From Chitinophagaceae bacterium (GTDB taxonomy: Bacteria > Bacteroidota > Bacteroidia > Chitinophagales > Chitinophagaceae), in NCBI GenBank assembly GCA_947446645.1, contig CANFHA010000011.1:1-64000 (forward strand): 64,000 nucleotides of DNA, given 5' to 3'. The position numbers and the translations under genes are program-made. The notes beneath the pieces are model-generated. The model made no database searches. It saw only the letters and a program-made list of their open reading frames with translations, and was not told the origin of the DNA. This document shows, piece by piece, positions 44,540 to 54,690 of this stretch (the first letter of the stretch is position 1; every line of letters starts with the position of its first letter).

Positions 44540-46093
44540 ATGAAATCGAAAATTACAACATCTGAAATTGCTTTAAGGGATGGATCTAATGACAGCCCCT
44601 GGCAGGCCGGGCCAGCGGGAAGTGTAATTCCTAAGAATGCGACCCTATTGAAAGATGTTGTTTATGATGCAGTAATCATCGGCGGGGGTATTACCGGAAT
44701 TACAACAGCATTGCTGTTGCAGAGCGCCGGAAGGCAATGCCTGATCGCGGAGGCCTACACTATAGGATTTGGTACTAGCGGTGGCACTAGCGCGCATATC
44801 AATACTTTTGCCGATACTACCTATAAAGAAGCAGAAAGTGCTTTCGGGAAAGAAGGGGCTGAATTATTTGCAGCGGCAATTAATGAAGGCTTTTCTATAA
44901 TTCGCGAAAATATAAAAGCACATAGGGTATCCTGTGATTTCGAAGAGAAGAAAGGCTACGTATATGCGGAAGATGACAAACAGGTAGATGAACTACAGGA
45001 TATACACGGTGGTATTGCAAATGTAGGCTTGCAGGTGCGTTACACTAAAAACGTACCTACGCCCATTCAATATAAAAAGGCTATAGAATTAGACGGGCAA
45101 GCGCAGTTTCATCCGTTCAAATATATTGCCGGTCTGCTTAAAGCATATTTAAAGGCAGGAGGCATCTTACTTGAAAATGCCAGCGTAACAAAGGTCGATA
45201 GCCGGGATGATAGCCATGTGGTCAGGGCTGGAACATTTTCTATAAGGACAAAGAATGTCACCTATGCCACCCATATTCCTCCGGGTATGAACATATTCAG
45301 CCTTCGGTGTGCACCCTACAGGAGCTACGTATTAGGTGTTACCTTAACAGACAACAATTATCCCGATGCCCTGGTGTATGATATGCAGGAACCCTATCAC
45401 TATTTCCGTACGCATGAACTGGATGGTAAAAAGTGTCTCATAGCCGGAGGTAACGATCATAAAACCGGACATGATGACCCCGAACAGGCATTTGCAGATC
45501 TCGAAAAGTACGTTCGCAAACACTATAAGGTTAAAAATGTAGACTATAGATGGTCCTCTCAATACTATGTGCCCGTGGATGGTTTTCCGTATATAGGCCA
45601 GATGCCAGGCCAGGATAAGGGGATTTACTGCGCTACGGGATATAATGGGAACGGCATGATGCTGGGTAGTATAGCAGGAAAAATATTGACCGATCTCATA
45701 GTAGATGGCAAAAGCAAGTACGAAAAAATATTCGATCCGGGGAGAATAAAACCAATGGCCGGGTTTAAAGAGTTCATCTCGGAGAATGCCGATGTGGCAT
45801 ATCAGTTTGTAGCATCACGTTTCAAGGCACACGAAGTGGATTTCCTGAAGCGGGTGCAAAAGGATACCGGAAAGCTGGTTGAATTCGATGGGAGACAAAT
45901 CGCTGTATATCGTGATGCAGAGGGCAATATCCACGCGCTTAACCCGGTATGTACCCATGCGAAGTGTATTGTAAACTGGAATAGCGAAGAGAAAAGTTGG
46001 GACTGCCCATGCCACGGCGCACGCTACGATATTGACGGCAACGTATTGAATGGCCCCGCCGACAAGGGTCTGGAGCAGATCAATATAGAATAG
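44540..46093 (+). CDS. FAD-dependent oxidoreductase with C-terminal Rieske [2Fe-2S] domain
   Basis: About 517 residues from the ATG at 44540; a longer start at 44504 is possible but adds an unusual leader. The N-terminal part is a DAO-type FAD fold (VIIGGGITGITTALLLQ, later GIYCATGYNGNGMMLGS). The last 100 residues are a Rieske domain with both ligand pairs (CTHAKC and CPCHGARYD). This fusion is common in soil bacteria and is annotated as a glycine/D-amino-acid oxidase-like (DadA-type) protein with a Rieske domain. The substrate is not known. It is cytosolic, with no signal peptide. Confidence 0.88.
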   Translation: MKSKITTSEIALRDGSNDSPWQAGPAGSVIPKNATLLKDVVYDAVIIGGGITGITTALLLQSAGRQCLIAEAYTIGFGTSGGTSAHINTFADTTYKEAESAFGKEGAELFAAAINEGFSIIRENIKAHRVSCDFEEKKGYVYAEDDKQVDELQDIHGGIANVGLQVRYTKNVPTPIQYKKAIELDGQAQFHPFKYIAGLLKAYLKAGGILLENASVTKVDSRDDSHVVRAGTFSIRTKNVTYATHIPPGMNIFSLRCAPYRSYVLGVTLTDNNYPDALVYDMQEPYHYFRTHELDGKKCLIAGGNDHKTGHDDPEQAFADLEKYVRKHYKVKNVDYRWSSQYYVPVDGFPYIGQMPGQDKGIYCATGYNGNGMMLGSIAGKILTDLIVDGKSKYEKIFDPGRIKPMAGFKEFISENADVAYQFVASRFKAHEVDFLKRVQKDTGKLVEFDGRQIAVYRDAEGNIHALNPVCTHAKCIVNWNSEEKSWDCPCHGARYDIDGNVLNGPADKGLEQINIE

Positions 46094-46118
46094 GATATTA
46101 CGTAAATTTAATGTTGCT

Positions 46119-47152
46119 ATGGTCACTTTCGATAATTGCGGGATATACTGTGCACAGGCCGATATTTATATCGACCCATGGAAGCCCGTAAAAAAGGCGA
46201 TCATAACACACGCCCATTCCGACCACGCACGTTTTGGAAATGGCTTTTACATCGCGCATGAGCATGCGATACCAGTAATGAAGTACAGGCTCGGCGCGGA
46301 TATTCAATGCCAGGCACTGAAGTACCAGGAAGAGATCGCAATCAATGGCGTAAAAATTAGCCTGCACCCGGCCGGCCACATTTGGGGATCAGCACAGGTG
46401 CGGCTTGAATATAAAGGTGAGATATGGGTGGTAAGCGGCGACTACAAGCTGCAACAGGATGGCATTTCAGCGCCATTTGAGCCCGTAAGGTGCCATAGCT
46501 TTATTACCGAAAGCACTTTTGGATTACCTATTTATAAGTTTCCCAAACCACAAGATGTTCATGATGATATTAACACTTGGTGGCGTAAAAACCAGGATCA
46601 GGGTAAAAACTCTGTGATATGCGCCTATGCACTCGGTAAGGCGCAACGTGTGTTAAAGCATCTGGACACATCCATCGGCAATATATATATACGCATGGTG
46701 CGGTTGACAATGTAAATAGGCTATACGAAGAAAACATCGGTGGACTACCGCAAACACAACGCATTGACGCTACTGTGAATCGTAAAGAAATCAAAGGTGC
46801 AATGATAATAGCGCCGCCATCGGCCATGGATACTCCATGGATGCGCAGCCTTCAACCTTATAAGCTAGGTGTATGTAGCGGCTGGATGCAACTGCGCGGT
46901 ACACGCCGCAGGCGGGGGGCAGACCGAGGCTTCATATTATCAGACCATGCAGATTGGGACCAGCTAAATACCGCAGTAAAAGAAACAGGAGCGGAAAATG
47001 TTTACGTTACCCACGGTTATAAGTCAATATATGCAAAGTGGCTGGAAACCAATTACGGCCTCAATGCAAAAGAGGTAGAGACACTATACACCGGGGAAGC
47101 CCTTGATGATACTTTAGATACAGTACAAGCAGGCAAGAATGAAGGCGTTTAG
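46119..47152 (+). pseudogene. Ligase-associated MBL-fold DNA exonuclease, frameshifted
   Basis: The first part (46119-46715) is a metallo-beta-lactamase-fold nuclease of the ligase-associated exonuclease family: THAHSDHARFG carries the HxHxDH metal motif, followed by HPAGHIWGSAQ and VSGDYK. The remainder (frame seen from 46775) has GFILSDHADWDQL and YVTHGYKSIYAKW. The two parts are out of frame by 2 nt at a TA run (46680-46692). Removing one TA restores GNIYTHGAVDNVNRLYEEN, as expected for an intact protein of about 340 residues. The stop overlaps the start of the ligase gene. It may be a true mutation, a slippage hotspot or a sequencing error. Confidence 0.85.
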
Positions 47153-48752
47153 CGAACTGTTTACCAATATAGACCAAACGACATCTACCAACGAAAAAAT
47201 AGATGCGCTGGTAAACTATTTTGCTACTGCTGACGAACAGGACACTATATGGTGCGTAGCCCTGCTATCTGGCAGGCGGCCCAAACGCACTGTCAAAACC
47301 AGCGAACTATGGGAGTGGAGCGGCGAACTAAGCGGATTACCTACCTGGCTACAGGCGGAATCTTACCATATTGTGGGTGATCTGGCGGAAACAATATCGC
47401 TGTTGCTCCCTGAAAATTATAACTCGCAAGATCACGCATTGCACGATGTCATTAATGACCTGATATCTCTTGCCAACAAAGATGAGCAGCAACGGAAAGA
47501 ATACATAACAGGAATGTGGAAGCAGTTTAACAAGCAGGAGCTGTTTGTTTTTAATAAGCTCATCACCGGAGGCTTCAGGGTCGGTGTTTCTGATAAGATC
47601 ATTATTAAGGCCCTTGCGCTGCACTACAAGATTGATGAGAACGTAGTAGCTCATCGGCTTACCGGTCAGTGGGAAGCGCAGAACAACACCTTGCCTGCCT
47701 TACTTGCCGGCAATGAAAGTTCAGTTGACTTGTCAAAGCCTTACCCATTTTATCTCGCATATCCGCTGGAAACACCACCTGGCGAACTAGGGCTTGTTGA
47801 TGACTGGTTTATCGAAAGAAAATATGATGGCATTCGTGGGCAGATAATAGTGCGCGATGCTGCCCTGTTTATCTGGAGTAGGGGCGATGACCTGCTAACT
47901 GAGAAGTTTGTAGAATTTCATGATCTCATAAATATATTGCCGAATGGTACGGTAATAGATGGTGAAATACTTCCTACGAAAGATGATAAATACCTGCCTT
48001 TTCATGTGATGCAAACCCGTATAGGCAGAAAGAACGTAACAAAGAAAGCATTGCAGGAGGCGCCACTGGTGATGGTGTGTTACGACCTGTTAGAGCATAA
48101 CGGCATTGACATACGGCATTTATCGCTACAGGAGCGACGTACCCTGCTCGAAACATTGCTTGATGAAATACAGACCGCTCATAATGTGCCGCTGCACATT
48201 TCTCCTTTAGTGCATTGTAGCACCTGGGATGAAGTGGCTGCCGAACGGCTTCGCTCCCGCGAAAACTACTGTGAGGGGCTGATGCTTAAGCGAAAGAACA
48301 GTGAATACAAAACCGGCCGCAGGCGGGGCGACTGGTGGAAGTGGAAAGTAGATCCTTTGTCGATTGATGGGGTATTGCTCTATGCCCAGCGTGGGCACGG
48401 AAGGCGTGCCGACTTGTATACCGACTTTACCTTTGCAGTATGGGATGGCGACGAGCTCGTACCTTTCTGCAAAGCCTATTCCGGCCTTACGGACAAAGAA
48501 ATGGCGCAGGTAGATGCATGGGTAAAGAAAAATACACTGGATAAATTCGGCCCGGTGCGCAGTGTTACGCCTAACCTCGTATTTGAAATAGGGTTCGAGG
48601 GTATTAATCCATCTCCTAGACATAAGTCGGGTGTTGCGTTGCGTTTTCCCCGTATCTTGAGGTGGCGTACAGATAAGAGCGCTAAAGAAGCGAATACGAA
48701 AGCAGACCTTCAGGAACTGCTGAACATCTATGGCATTGGCGACGGAAAATAA
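47139..48752 (+). CDS. ATP-dependent DNA ligase (ligase-associated cassette)
   Basis: A 537-residue enzyme that seals nicks in DNA using ATP. The adenylated lysine lies in ERKYDGIRGQ (K228, motif I KxDGxR). Further nucleotidyltransferase motifs are VIDGEILP, EGLMLKRKNSEY and WWKWK; an OB-fold follows. The N-terminal 200 residues form the DNA-binding domain of archaeal/bacterial LigB-type ligases. The start overlaps the exonuclease frame by 14 bp and the end overlaps the helicase start by 23 bp, so the cassette is translationally coupled. Confidence 0.93.
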   Translation: MKAFSELFTNIDQTTSTNEKIDALVNYFATADEQDTIWCVALLSGRRPKRTVKTSELWEWSGELSGLPTWLQAESYHIVGDLAETISLLLPENYNSQDHALHDVINDLISLANKDEQQRKEYITGMWKQFNKQELFVFNKLITGGFRVGVSDKIIIKALALHYKIDENVVAHRLTGQWEAQNNTLPALLAGNESSVDLSKPYPFYLAYPLETPPGELGLVDDWFIERKYDGIRGQIIVRDAALFIWSRGDDLLTEKFVEFHDLINILPNGTVIDGEILPTKDDKYLPFHVMQTRIGRKNVTKKALQEAPLVMVCYDLLEHNGIDIRHLSLQERRTLLETLLDEIQTAHNVPLHISPLVHCSTWDEVAAERLRSRENYCEGLMLKRKNSEYKTGRRRGDWWKWKVDPLSIDGVLLYAQRGHGRRADLYTDFTFAVWDGDELVPFCKAYSGLTDKEMAQVDAWVKKNTLDKFGPVRSVTPNLVFEIGFEGINPSPRHKSGVALRFPRILRWRTDKSAKEANTKADLQELLNIYGIGDGK

Positions 48753-51168
48753 AATAGCGGACACATGGTTCCAGAAAAACAACTGGCAACCCTACGACTT
48801 CCAGGTCAAAACATGGAAAGCAATTGCGGAGGGAAATTCCGGGCTATTGAATGCTCCTACCGGCTTTGGTAAAACTTACGCTATTTGGTTTGGTGTACTG
48901 CAGAATTTCTATGCCAAAAAGAAAAAACATTACGGACTGCATTGCCTTTGGATAAGCCCACTGCGTGCACTATCAAAGGAAATTTATATAGCTACTGAGC
49001 GGGTGAGCTCCGAGCTGCAATTAGACTATACGATAGGCTTGCGCACGGGTGATACAACTGCTAAGGATCGGGCAAAGCAAAAGAAAGCTATGCCACACGC
49101 GCTCATCACAACCCCGGAGAGTGTGCACCTGCTCATGGCGCAGAAAGGCTACAATGAAACTTTTAAAAACCTTGACTTCATAATAGTTGACGAATGGCAC
49201 GAACTGTTAGGGACTAAACGTGGAGTGCAGGTAGAGCTTGCTTTATCAAGACTGAAAGCCATAAATCCGGATCTCAAGATATGGGGTATATCAGCCACCA
49301 TAGGCAACCTGGAAGAAGCAAAAGATGTTTTGTTAGGCGCTTACGCAGGCAAGCAGGTAATGGTAAGAACACAGCTCGAAAAGAAGTTAATTACGGAAAC
49401 AGTTTTTCCGGATGTTATTGAAAAATATCCGTGGGGCGGGCACCTGGGTATAAAGCTTATTGACAAAGCCTTAGAGATAATCCGAAATAGTAAATCTACA
49501 CTGCTCTTCACTAATACAAGATCTCAATGCGAGATATGGTATCAACGGTTGCTGGAACGTGACCCTGATCTTGCGGGGGCTATGGCTATACATCACGGGT
49601 CGCTCAGCGAAGACACAAGGCTCTGGGTGGAGGATGCCCTGCACGACGGCATTTTAAAGGTAGTTGTCTGTACCAGCAGCCTCGATCTTGGCGTTGATTT
49701 CAGGCCTGTAGATACCGTAATACAGGCTGGTTCACCAAAAGGCGTCGCGCGCTATATGCAGCGGGCCGGCCGCAGTGGTCACCAGCCGGGTGCCACCAGC
49801 AAGATTTATTTTCTGCCTACCCATTCATTGGAGATCGTGGAAGGTGCAGCCTTGCGGCATGCCATAGCACATAGCGAGATTGAACAACGTATACCTTATA
49901 TACGGTCGTTTGATGTGCTGGTACAGTACCTCGTAACGCTCGCTGTATCGGATGGGTTTAAAGCGAACGATATCTATAATGAGATACTGCAAACCCATTG
50001 CTATTCATCGGTAAGTCGCGAAGAATTTGACTGGTGCCTTTCTTTCATAACAGAGGGAGGAAACACCCTTGATGCTTATAATGAGTTTCATAAAGTGGTT
50101 ATTGAAAATGGTATATACAAAGTTACCAGCAAGCGCATAGCCATGCGGCACAGGTTGAGCATAGGTACTATTGCCAGCGATAGCATGATGCAGGTGAAAT
50201 TTCTTGGTGGCGCAAGAATCGGCTCCATTGAAGAATGGTTTATTTCCAGGTTGAACCCGGGCGATGCATTCTGGTTTGCCGGCAGGAACCTGGAATTGAT
50301 AAGGGTCAAGGAAATGAACGCTTTTGTGCGTAAGAGCTCAAGTAATAAAGGTTCATTCCCTTCTTGGCAGGGTGGGCGGTTTCCTCTTTCGTCTAACCTG
50401 ACAAGGGTAATAAGGCAGAAGATTGACGAACATTATTCTACCGGGGAGAAATATATAGAGATCAGTAAGCTGGCAACTTTGTTTGAAGAGCAAAAGAAGC
50501 GCTCCCACCTGCCACATATAGGTGAGTTGCTCATCGAAAAAATTAAGACCAAGGAAGGATACCATATTTTCATTTATCCATTTGAAGGGCGAAATGTCCA
50601 CGAGGGGATGGCTATGCTTTTTTCTTATCGTATTTCGCAGATACGCCCAATGACCTTCTCAATATCTATGAACGACTATGGGTTTGAGTTATTAAGTGAC
50701 CAGGAAATACCCCTGGAAGAGGCGCTGGGCAATGCATTGTTCGATTCCTCGAACATTTCCAACGATATCTACCACAGTATTAATATCGCAGAGATGGCTA
50801 AGAGGAAGTTTCGTGATATTGCCAGCATTGCAGGCCTTGTCTTTACAGGCTACCCTGGCAAACAGGTAAAAACAAGGCATACCCAGGCTTCTGCGCAATT
50901 ATTCTTTTCCGTATTTTCAGACTATGAAAAGAACAACCTGTTGCTGCAGCAGGCGTATGATGAGGTAATGACCTTTCAAATGGAGGAAGCGCGCATGGTG
51001 GATGCTTTGCATCGAATGGAGTCACAGGATGTTATAATTAAAGAGCTGAAGCAATTTAGCCCGTTTTGCTTCCCTATATTTACTGAACGGTTCAGGGAAA
51101 AATTCACGAATGAAAAGCTGGAAGACAGGATAAATAAGCTGATAGATCAAATTGAAAAGCAGGCATGA
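48730..51168 (+). CDS. Ligase-associated DEXH-box (Lhr-like) helicase
   Basis: An 812-residue superfamily 2 helicase. Walker A is APTGFGKTYA, the DExH box is VDEWHELLG, motif III is SATIGN, and motif VI lies in RYMQRAGRSGHQPG. A C-terminal Lhr/DUF4145-like region follows. Members of this family are encoded beside the ligase, exonuclease and PdeM and are thought to help process damaged DNA. It overlaps its neighbours by 23 and 4 bp. Confidence 0.93.
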   Translation: MALATENKIADTWFQKNNWQPYDFQVKTWKAIAEGNSGLLNAPTGFGKTYAIWFGVLQNFYAKKKKHYGLHCLWISPLRALSKEIYIATERVSSELQLDYTIGLRTGDTTAKDRAKQKKAMPHALITTPESVHLLMAQKGYNETFKNLDFIIVDEWHELLGTKRGVQVELALSRLKAINPDLKIWGISATIGNLEEAKDVLLGAYAGKQVMVRTQLEKKLITETVFPDVIEKYPWGGHLGIKLIDKALEIIRNSKSTLLFTNTRSQCEIWYQRLLERDPDLAGAMAIHHGSLSEDTRLWVEDALHDGILKVVVCTSSLDLGVDFRPVDTVIQAGSPKGVARYMQRAGRSGHQPGATSKIYFLPTHSLEIVEGAALRHAIAHSEIEQRIPYIRSFDVLVQYLVTLAVSDGFKANDIYNEILQTHCYSSVSREEFDWCLSFITEGGNTLDAYNEFHKVVIENGIYKVTSKRIAMRHRLSIGTIASDSMMQVKFLGGARIGSIEEWFISRLNPGDAFWFAGRNLELIRVKEMNAFVRKSSSNKGSFPSWQGGRFPLSSNLTRVIRQKIDEHYSTGEKYIEISKLATLFEEQKKRSHLPHIGELLIEKIKTKEGYHIFIYPFEGRNVHEGMAMLFSYRISQIRPMTFSISMNDYGFELLSDQEIPLEEALGNALFDSSNISNDIYHSINIAEMAKRKFRDIASIAGLVFTGYPGKQVKTRHTQASAQLFFSVFSDYEKNNLLLQQAYDEVMTFQMEEARMVDALHRMESQDVIIKELKQFSPFCFPIFTERFREKFTNEKLEDRINKLIDQIEKQA

Positions 51169-51803
51169 CGATTGAGATAAACAACTTTACATTCACACTA
51201 CTCTACGAGAAAGCACTATATAAGCACGATGAGCGCTTGCTCATCATTGCTGATGTTCACCTCGGCAAGGCAAATCACTTTCGCAAAGAGGGCATATCCA
51301 TACCTGCTGAAGCACAGGCGGGTGACTATCTTAATCTTGAAAAACTATTTAATAAGATAAATCCGCTAAAAGTCTATTTCCTCGGCGACCTGTTCCACAG
51401 CACCTATAATAGGGACTGGCATTATTTCTGCGATCTGATCGCGGGCTTCCCCTCTATTAAGTTCACGTTGATAAAGGGTAACCACGATATCATTAACCAT
51501 AAAAAATTCAAAGAGATCTGCATTGAGGTTACCGAGACCATTGAGGACAGTGCTTTCGTTTATTCGCATGATTTGCTTAAAACAACGATCACAGGAAAAT
51601 TGAATATCGTAGGCCATATCCATCCGGGCACTGTGCTCTCCGGTATGGGTCGGCAAAGTATAAAATTGCCCTGTTTTTACCTCACAGAATCTGTAATGAT
51701 AATTCCGGCATTTGGCGTACTTACCGGCCTGTATAGTATGGACAAAAGTGCTGCTGCAAAAATTTATGCAGTGTTGCCGGATGGCGTTCGAAGAATCTCC
51801 TGA
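51165..51803 (+). CDS. pdeM: Ligase-associated DNA damage response endonuclease PdeM
   Basis: A 212-residue calcineurin-like metallophosphoesterase. Metal-binding motifs are IIADVHLGKANHFR, YFLGDLFHS, IKGNHDI, SHD and VGHIHPG, the usual order of this fold. It is the last gene of the ligase-associated cassette, overlapping the helicase by 4 bp, which fits the PdeM family. It presumably cleaves phosphodiesters at damaged DNA ends. It converges on the SemiSWEET gene with a 14-bp gap. Confidence 0.92.
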   Translation: MTIEINNFTFTLLYEKALYKHDERLLIIADVHLGKANHFRKEGISIPAEAQAGDYLNLEKLFNKINPLKVYFLGDLFHSTYNRDWHYFCDLIAGFPSIKFTLIKGNHDIINHKKFKEICIEVTETIEDSAFVYSHDLLKTTITGKLNIVGHIHPGTVLSGMGRQSIKLPCFYLTESVMIIPAFGVLTGLYSMDKSAAAKIYAVLPDGVRRIS

Positions 51804-51817
51804 TCTTTTTGTAGCCT

Positions 51818-52090
51818 TTATCGGCCTGCTCCTCGCTTCTTGTAATAACTTCTGAGCAAGATGATCAGAATGTTTATAGCAAAGGAGAAGCTATTGGTTA
51901 AGATGATTGGCCAATCCTTTTTTAGCATGCCATACCATATCCACAAAGCTAAACCCATTATCAGGGTCACCACCATTACTATCGAAATGTCAGTAGCTTT
52001 TCTTTCTTTTATCATTTTCACCAGTTGTGGTAAGGATGATATGCCGGTGAGCATGCCGGCCACGCTGCCTATTATCGTTTGCAGTTCCAT
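51818..52090 (-). CDS. SemiSWEET family sugar transporter
   Basis: A 90-residue membrane protein with three hydrophobic helices and the PQ-loop signature SSLPQLVKMIKERKATDIS, characteristic of SemiSWEETs. These dimerise to form a sugar facilitator in the inner membrane. Length fits the family. The start codon is only 14 bp from the catalase terminator stem, so expression may depend on read-through or on a promoter inside the catalase 3' end. Confidence 0.9.
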   Translation of the reverse strand: MELQTIIGSVAGMLTGISSLPQLVKMIKERKATDISIVMVVTLIMGLALWIWYGMLKKDWPIILTNSFSFAINILIILLRSYYKKRGAGR

Positions 52091-52104
52091 GCTATTCTAT
52101 ATAA

Positions 52105-52133
52105 AACGAGGCGCCATGTAAAGGCACCTCGTT
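52105..52133 (-). terminator. Intrinsic terminator of the catalase gene
   Basis: On the minus strand AACGAGGTGCC pairs with GGCGCCTCGTT (one mismatch) around a 7-nt loop and is followed by TTATATAG. Confidence 0.8.
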
Positions 52134-52156
52134 AGTGTTTTGATATTCTCCATGCG

Positions 52157-54289
52157 TTATGCTGGTACCTGCGATGCTGCTTCACGCTCCCAGAAACGGT
52201 GCTGCGCTATAGCATTAATAAAGCTTTTCGCATTACCATCGGTAATGATGCCGTCCTGTGGCTTATCGCCTATGTAGGTGGCGCTTAGCAGTTGTGCTGC
52301 GTCCTTGTCGGCTGCTATCGATTTGCAGTGCTTAAACGCTTGGTTTACAAAGTGTATCGCCTCCGGCTCATTGAGCAGTGCATTTATACTGGCTGTTCCG
52401 CCAGGGACGTATACTGCATCAAATAGGACAGAAGATGTATTTAGCAGGCGTTTATCTACTGCTATAGCTTTGCCTTTGTTGCCTTTTATCTCGCCATGAT
52501 GCGGCGCTACAATTTTGCAGGTAGCACCGGCGGCTGTCAATTTATTTTTCATGCTCGCCAACGTGTCCTCATTCACTCCATCGGCTGCCAGTATCGCTAC
52601 CTGGCGCGACTTAACAGAGTCATTTACGGTGTTTGCCATGCTCAGCGTTTCAGAAGCATTTATTGACGACGTCACTTTTGTGGGTTGGTAGTCGGCAGGG
52701 CGTCCGTCAGCAGGTATGCTGTGGTTCATGGGCTGCTCTGGTTTTTTAGGCACAGCCATTCCCAGGCCATCTGCCACACGCTGTGCCAAAGTTCTATCTA
52801 TCATAGATAGTATGCCCAGCATACGCTCACGGATGGCTGGTATGGTTACATTGCCCAGCTCAAAGCGCAAAGCATTCACTATGTGATTTTGCTCGGCCTC
52901 GCTCTGGCTGTTAAAGAATAGGGTAGCTTGGCTGAAATGGTCGAAGAAGCTCTTGCTCCTGCCGCGTATCTTCTTGCTGTCTATCCTTTCCATATAGCTG
53001 GTAAATCCTCCTTCTGCGGCCTTTGCCTGGAAGGGGCAGCCACCGCCAATGGTATTTGGATGATAGCTGGATGTTCCTTTGTTTATTTGCTGGCGCATAT
53101 GCCCGTCGCGCTGATTGTTGTGTACTTCGTTTATAGAGCGGTTGATAGGTATCTCATGAAAATTGGGACTGCCCAGGCGCGAAAGCTGCGTGTCGGTATA
53201 AGAAAACAGCCGGCCTTGCAGCAGCGGGTCGTTAGTGAAATCAATACCCGGTACCAGGTGGCCAGGATGGAAGGCTACCTGCTCTGTTTCTGCAAAGAAG
53301 TTGTCTGGGTTGCGGTTTAGCGTCATTTTACCAATACGCTGCACGGGCACCAGTTCTTCAGGTATCAGCTTGGTAGGGTCCAGCAGGTCGAATTCAAACT
53401 TATGTTCATCAGCTTCGGGCACTATCTGCACGCCCAGCTCCCATTCAGGGAAAGCGCCTGACTCAATCGCCTCATACAGGTCGCGACGGTGGAAGTCAGG
53501 ATCTTTGCCGGATATCTGCTGTGCTTCATCCCACGCTACGGAGTGTACGCCCAGCAATGGCTTCCAATGAAATTTCACAAAGCATGCCTGGTTCTTATCA
53601 TTTATGAAGCGGAAAGTATGCACGCCGAAACCCTCCATCATACGTAGGCTGCGCGGCAGTGCGCGGTCGCTCATGGCCCACATGATCATATGTGCAGACT
53701 CTGGCATAAGCGATATAAAATCCCAGAAGGTATCGTGTGCGCTTGCAGCCTGTGGTATGTCGTTGTGGGGCTCTGGTTTTACTGCATGTATAAGGTCAGG
53801 AAATTTTACCGCATCCTGTATAAAGAATACGGGGATATTATTTCCCACAAGGTCGTAGTTGCCTTCGTCTGTATAAAACTTTACTGAGAAGCCGCGCACA
53901 TCCCTTGCCAGGTCGGTAGAGCCCGGGGAGCCGGCCACTGTGGAGAACCTCACGAATACCGGCGTCTTGCGGCTGGTGTCATTCAGGAATTTTGCCCTGG
54001 TGTATTTGCCCATGGGCTGGTATAGTTCAAAAAAGCCGTGTGCCGCGCTACCCCTGGCATGCACAATGCGCTCTGGTATGCGCTCGTGGTCAAAATGAGT
54101 GATCTTCTCCCGGAGGATAAAATCTTCCAGCAGCGTAGCGCCGCGCTCGCCGACTTTCAGTGAGTTCTGATCATCATTAATAGCCAGGCCGTGGTTAGTG
54201 GTCAGGAATTCGCCGGTACCCACTTCGGTATCCGGTGCCAGGTCAATACTTTTCTTATTCTCTGTTTTGGAGGATACTTTTTTTGCCAT
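52157..54289 (-). CDS. katE: Large-subunit monofunctional catalase (clade 2, KatE type)
   Basis: About 710 residues from the ATG at 54289 (MAKKVSSKTENK); an upstream in-frame start at 54352 is less likely. It splits hydrogen peroxide. The active-site His lies in RIVHARGSAAHG, the catalytic Asn in VGNNIPVFFIQ, and the proximal haem Tyr in RLFSYTDTQLSRLG. The extra C-terminal domain (AILAADGVNEDTL, AVYVPGGTASI) is the DJ-1/GATase1-like flavodoxin-like domain of large catalases. A terminator follows. It is divergent from a small membrane protein and an SDR gene, probably a stress-response group. Confidence 0.95.
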   Translation of the reverse strand: MAKKVSSKTENKKSIDLAPDTEVGTGEFLTTNHGLAINDDQNSLKVGERGATLLEDFILREKITHFDHERIPERIVHARGSAAHGFFELYQPMGKYTRAKFLNDTSRKTPVFVRFSTVAGSPGSTDLARDVRGFSVKFYTDEGNYDLVGNNIPVFFIQDAVKFPDLIHAVKPEPHNDIPQAASAHDTFWDFISLMPESAHMIMWAMSDRALPRSLRMMEGFGVHTFRFINDKNQACFVKFHWKPLLGVHSVAWDEAQQISGKDPDFHRRDLYEAIESGAFPEWELGVQIVPEADEHKFEFDLLDPTKLIPEELVPVQRIGKMTLNRNPDNFFAETEQVAFHPGHLVPGIDFTNDPLLQGRLFSYTDTQLSRLGSPNFHEIPINRSINEVHNNQRDGHMRQQINKGTSSYHPNTIGGGCPFQAKAAEGGFTSYMERIDSKKIRGRSKSFFDHFSQATLFFNSQSEAEQNHIVNALRFELGNVTIPAIRERMLGILSMIDRTLAQRVADGLGMAVPKKPEQPMNHSIPADGRPADYQPTKVTSSINASETLSMANTVNDSVKSRQVAILAADGVNEDTLASMKNKLTAAGATCKIVAPHHGEIKGNKGKAIAVDKRLLNTSSVLFDAVYVPGGTASINALLNEPEAIHFVNQAFKHCKSIAADKDAAQLLSATYIGDKPQDGIITDGNAKSFINAIAQHRFWEREAASQVPA

Positions 54290-54478
54290 AAGTGAGGATT
54301 TTAAACCGGAGTAGCATATCCGGCGAACAGGCTTACTATAATTTTGTGCCAACTATTTTGAGGTCAATCTTTTGCACGGAATTGACGTGGCAGCCTTTTT
54401 CGCTTAAGTAATGTCAGAGGAAAAGTCCGGCACAATTTTTATGAGAAAAATTATCATCAGCTTTTCAAACAAATCCTA

Positions 54479-54643
54479 ATGACAAACAAGAACTTAAGAA
54501 CTAATGAACGTGCTACGTTAACACAACGACTGATCTTACTTTTTTCATTAATTATGGTAGTCGGTCTTTTTACCTCAGCAAGCAAGACTAACCCTGATCA
54601 AAGGTCCGTTACGCCAAGAACCGTAGCCACTAATCGGCATTAG
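54479..54643 (+). CDS. Small single-pass membrane protein (54 aa)
   Basis: A 54-residue reading frame with a polar N-terminus (MTNKNLRTNERATLT), one hydrophobic segment (LILLFSLIMVVGLFT) and a polar, basic tail. No family is recognised. It lies 47 bp upstream of the SDR gene on the same strand, divergent from catalase. Coding status is plausible but unproven. Confidence 0.45.
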   Translation: MTNKNLRTNERATLTQRLILLFSLIMVVGLFTSASKTNPDQRSVTPRTVATNRH

Positions 54644-54690
54644 TTATTAATAAAGATTTTCCTGGAGTCTAAATCTTCAGTTTAAGAGCC

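Noticed and set aside
46775-47152. Separate 125-residue gene
   Set aside because: It is the C-terminal part of the frameshifted exonuclease; one 2-nt change joins it to 46119-46715.
52157-52640. Separate DJ-1/GATase-like gene at the 3' end of the catalase
   Set aside because: It is continuous in frame and is the normal C-terminal domain of large-subunit catalases.
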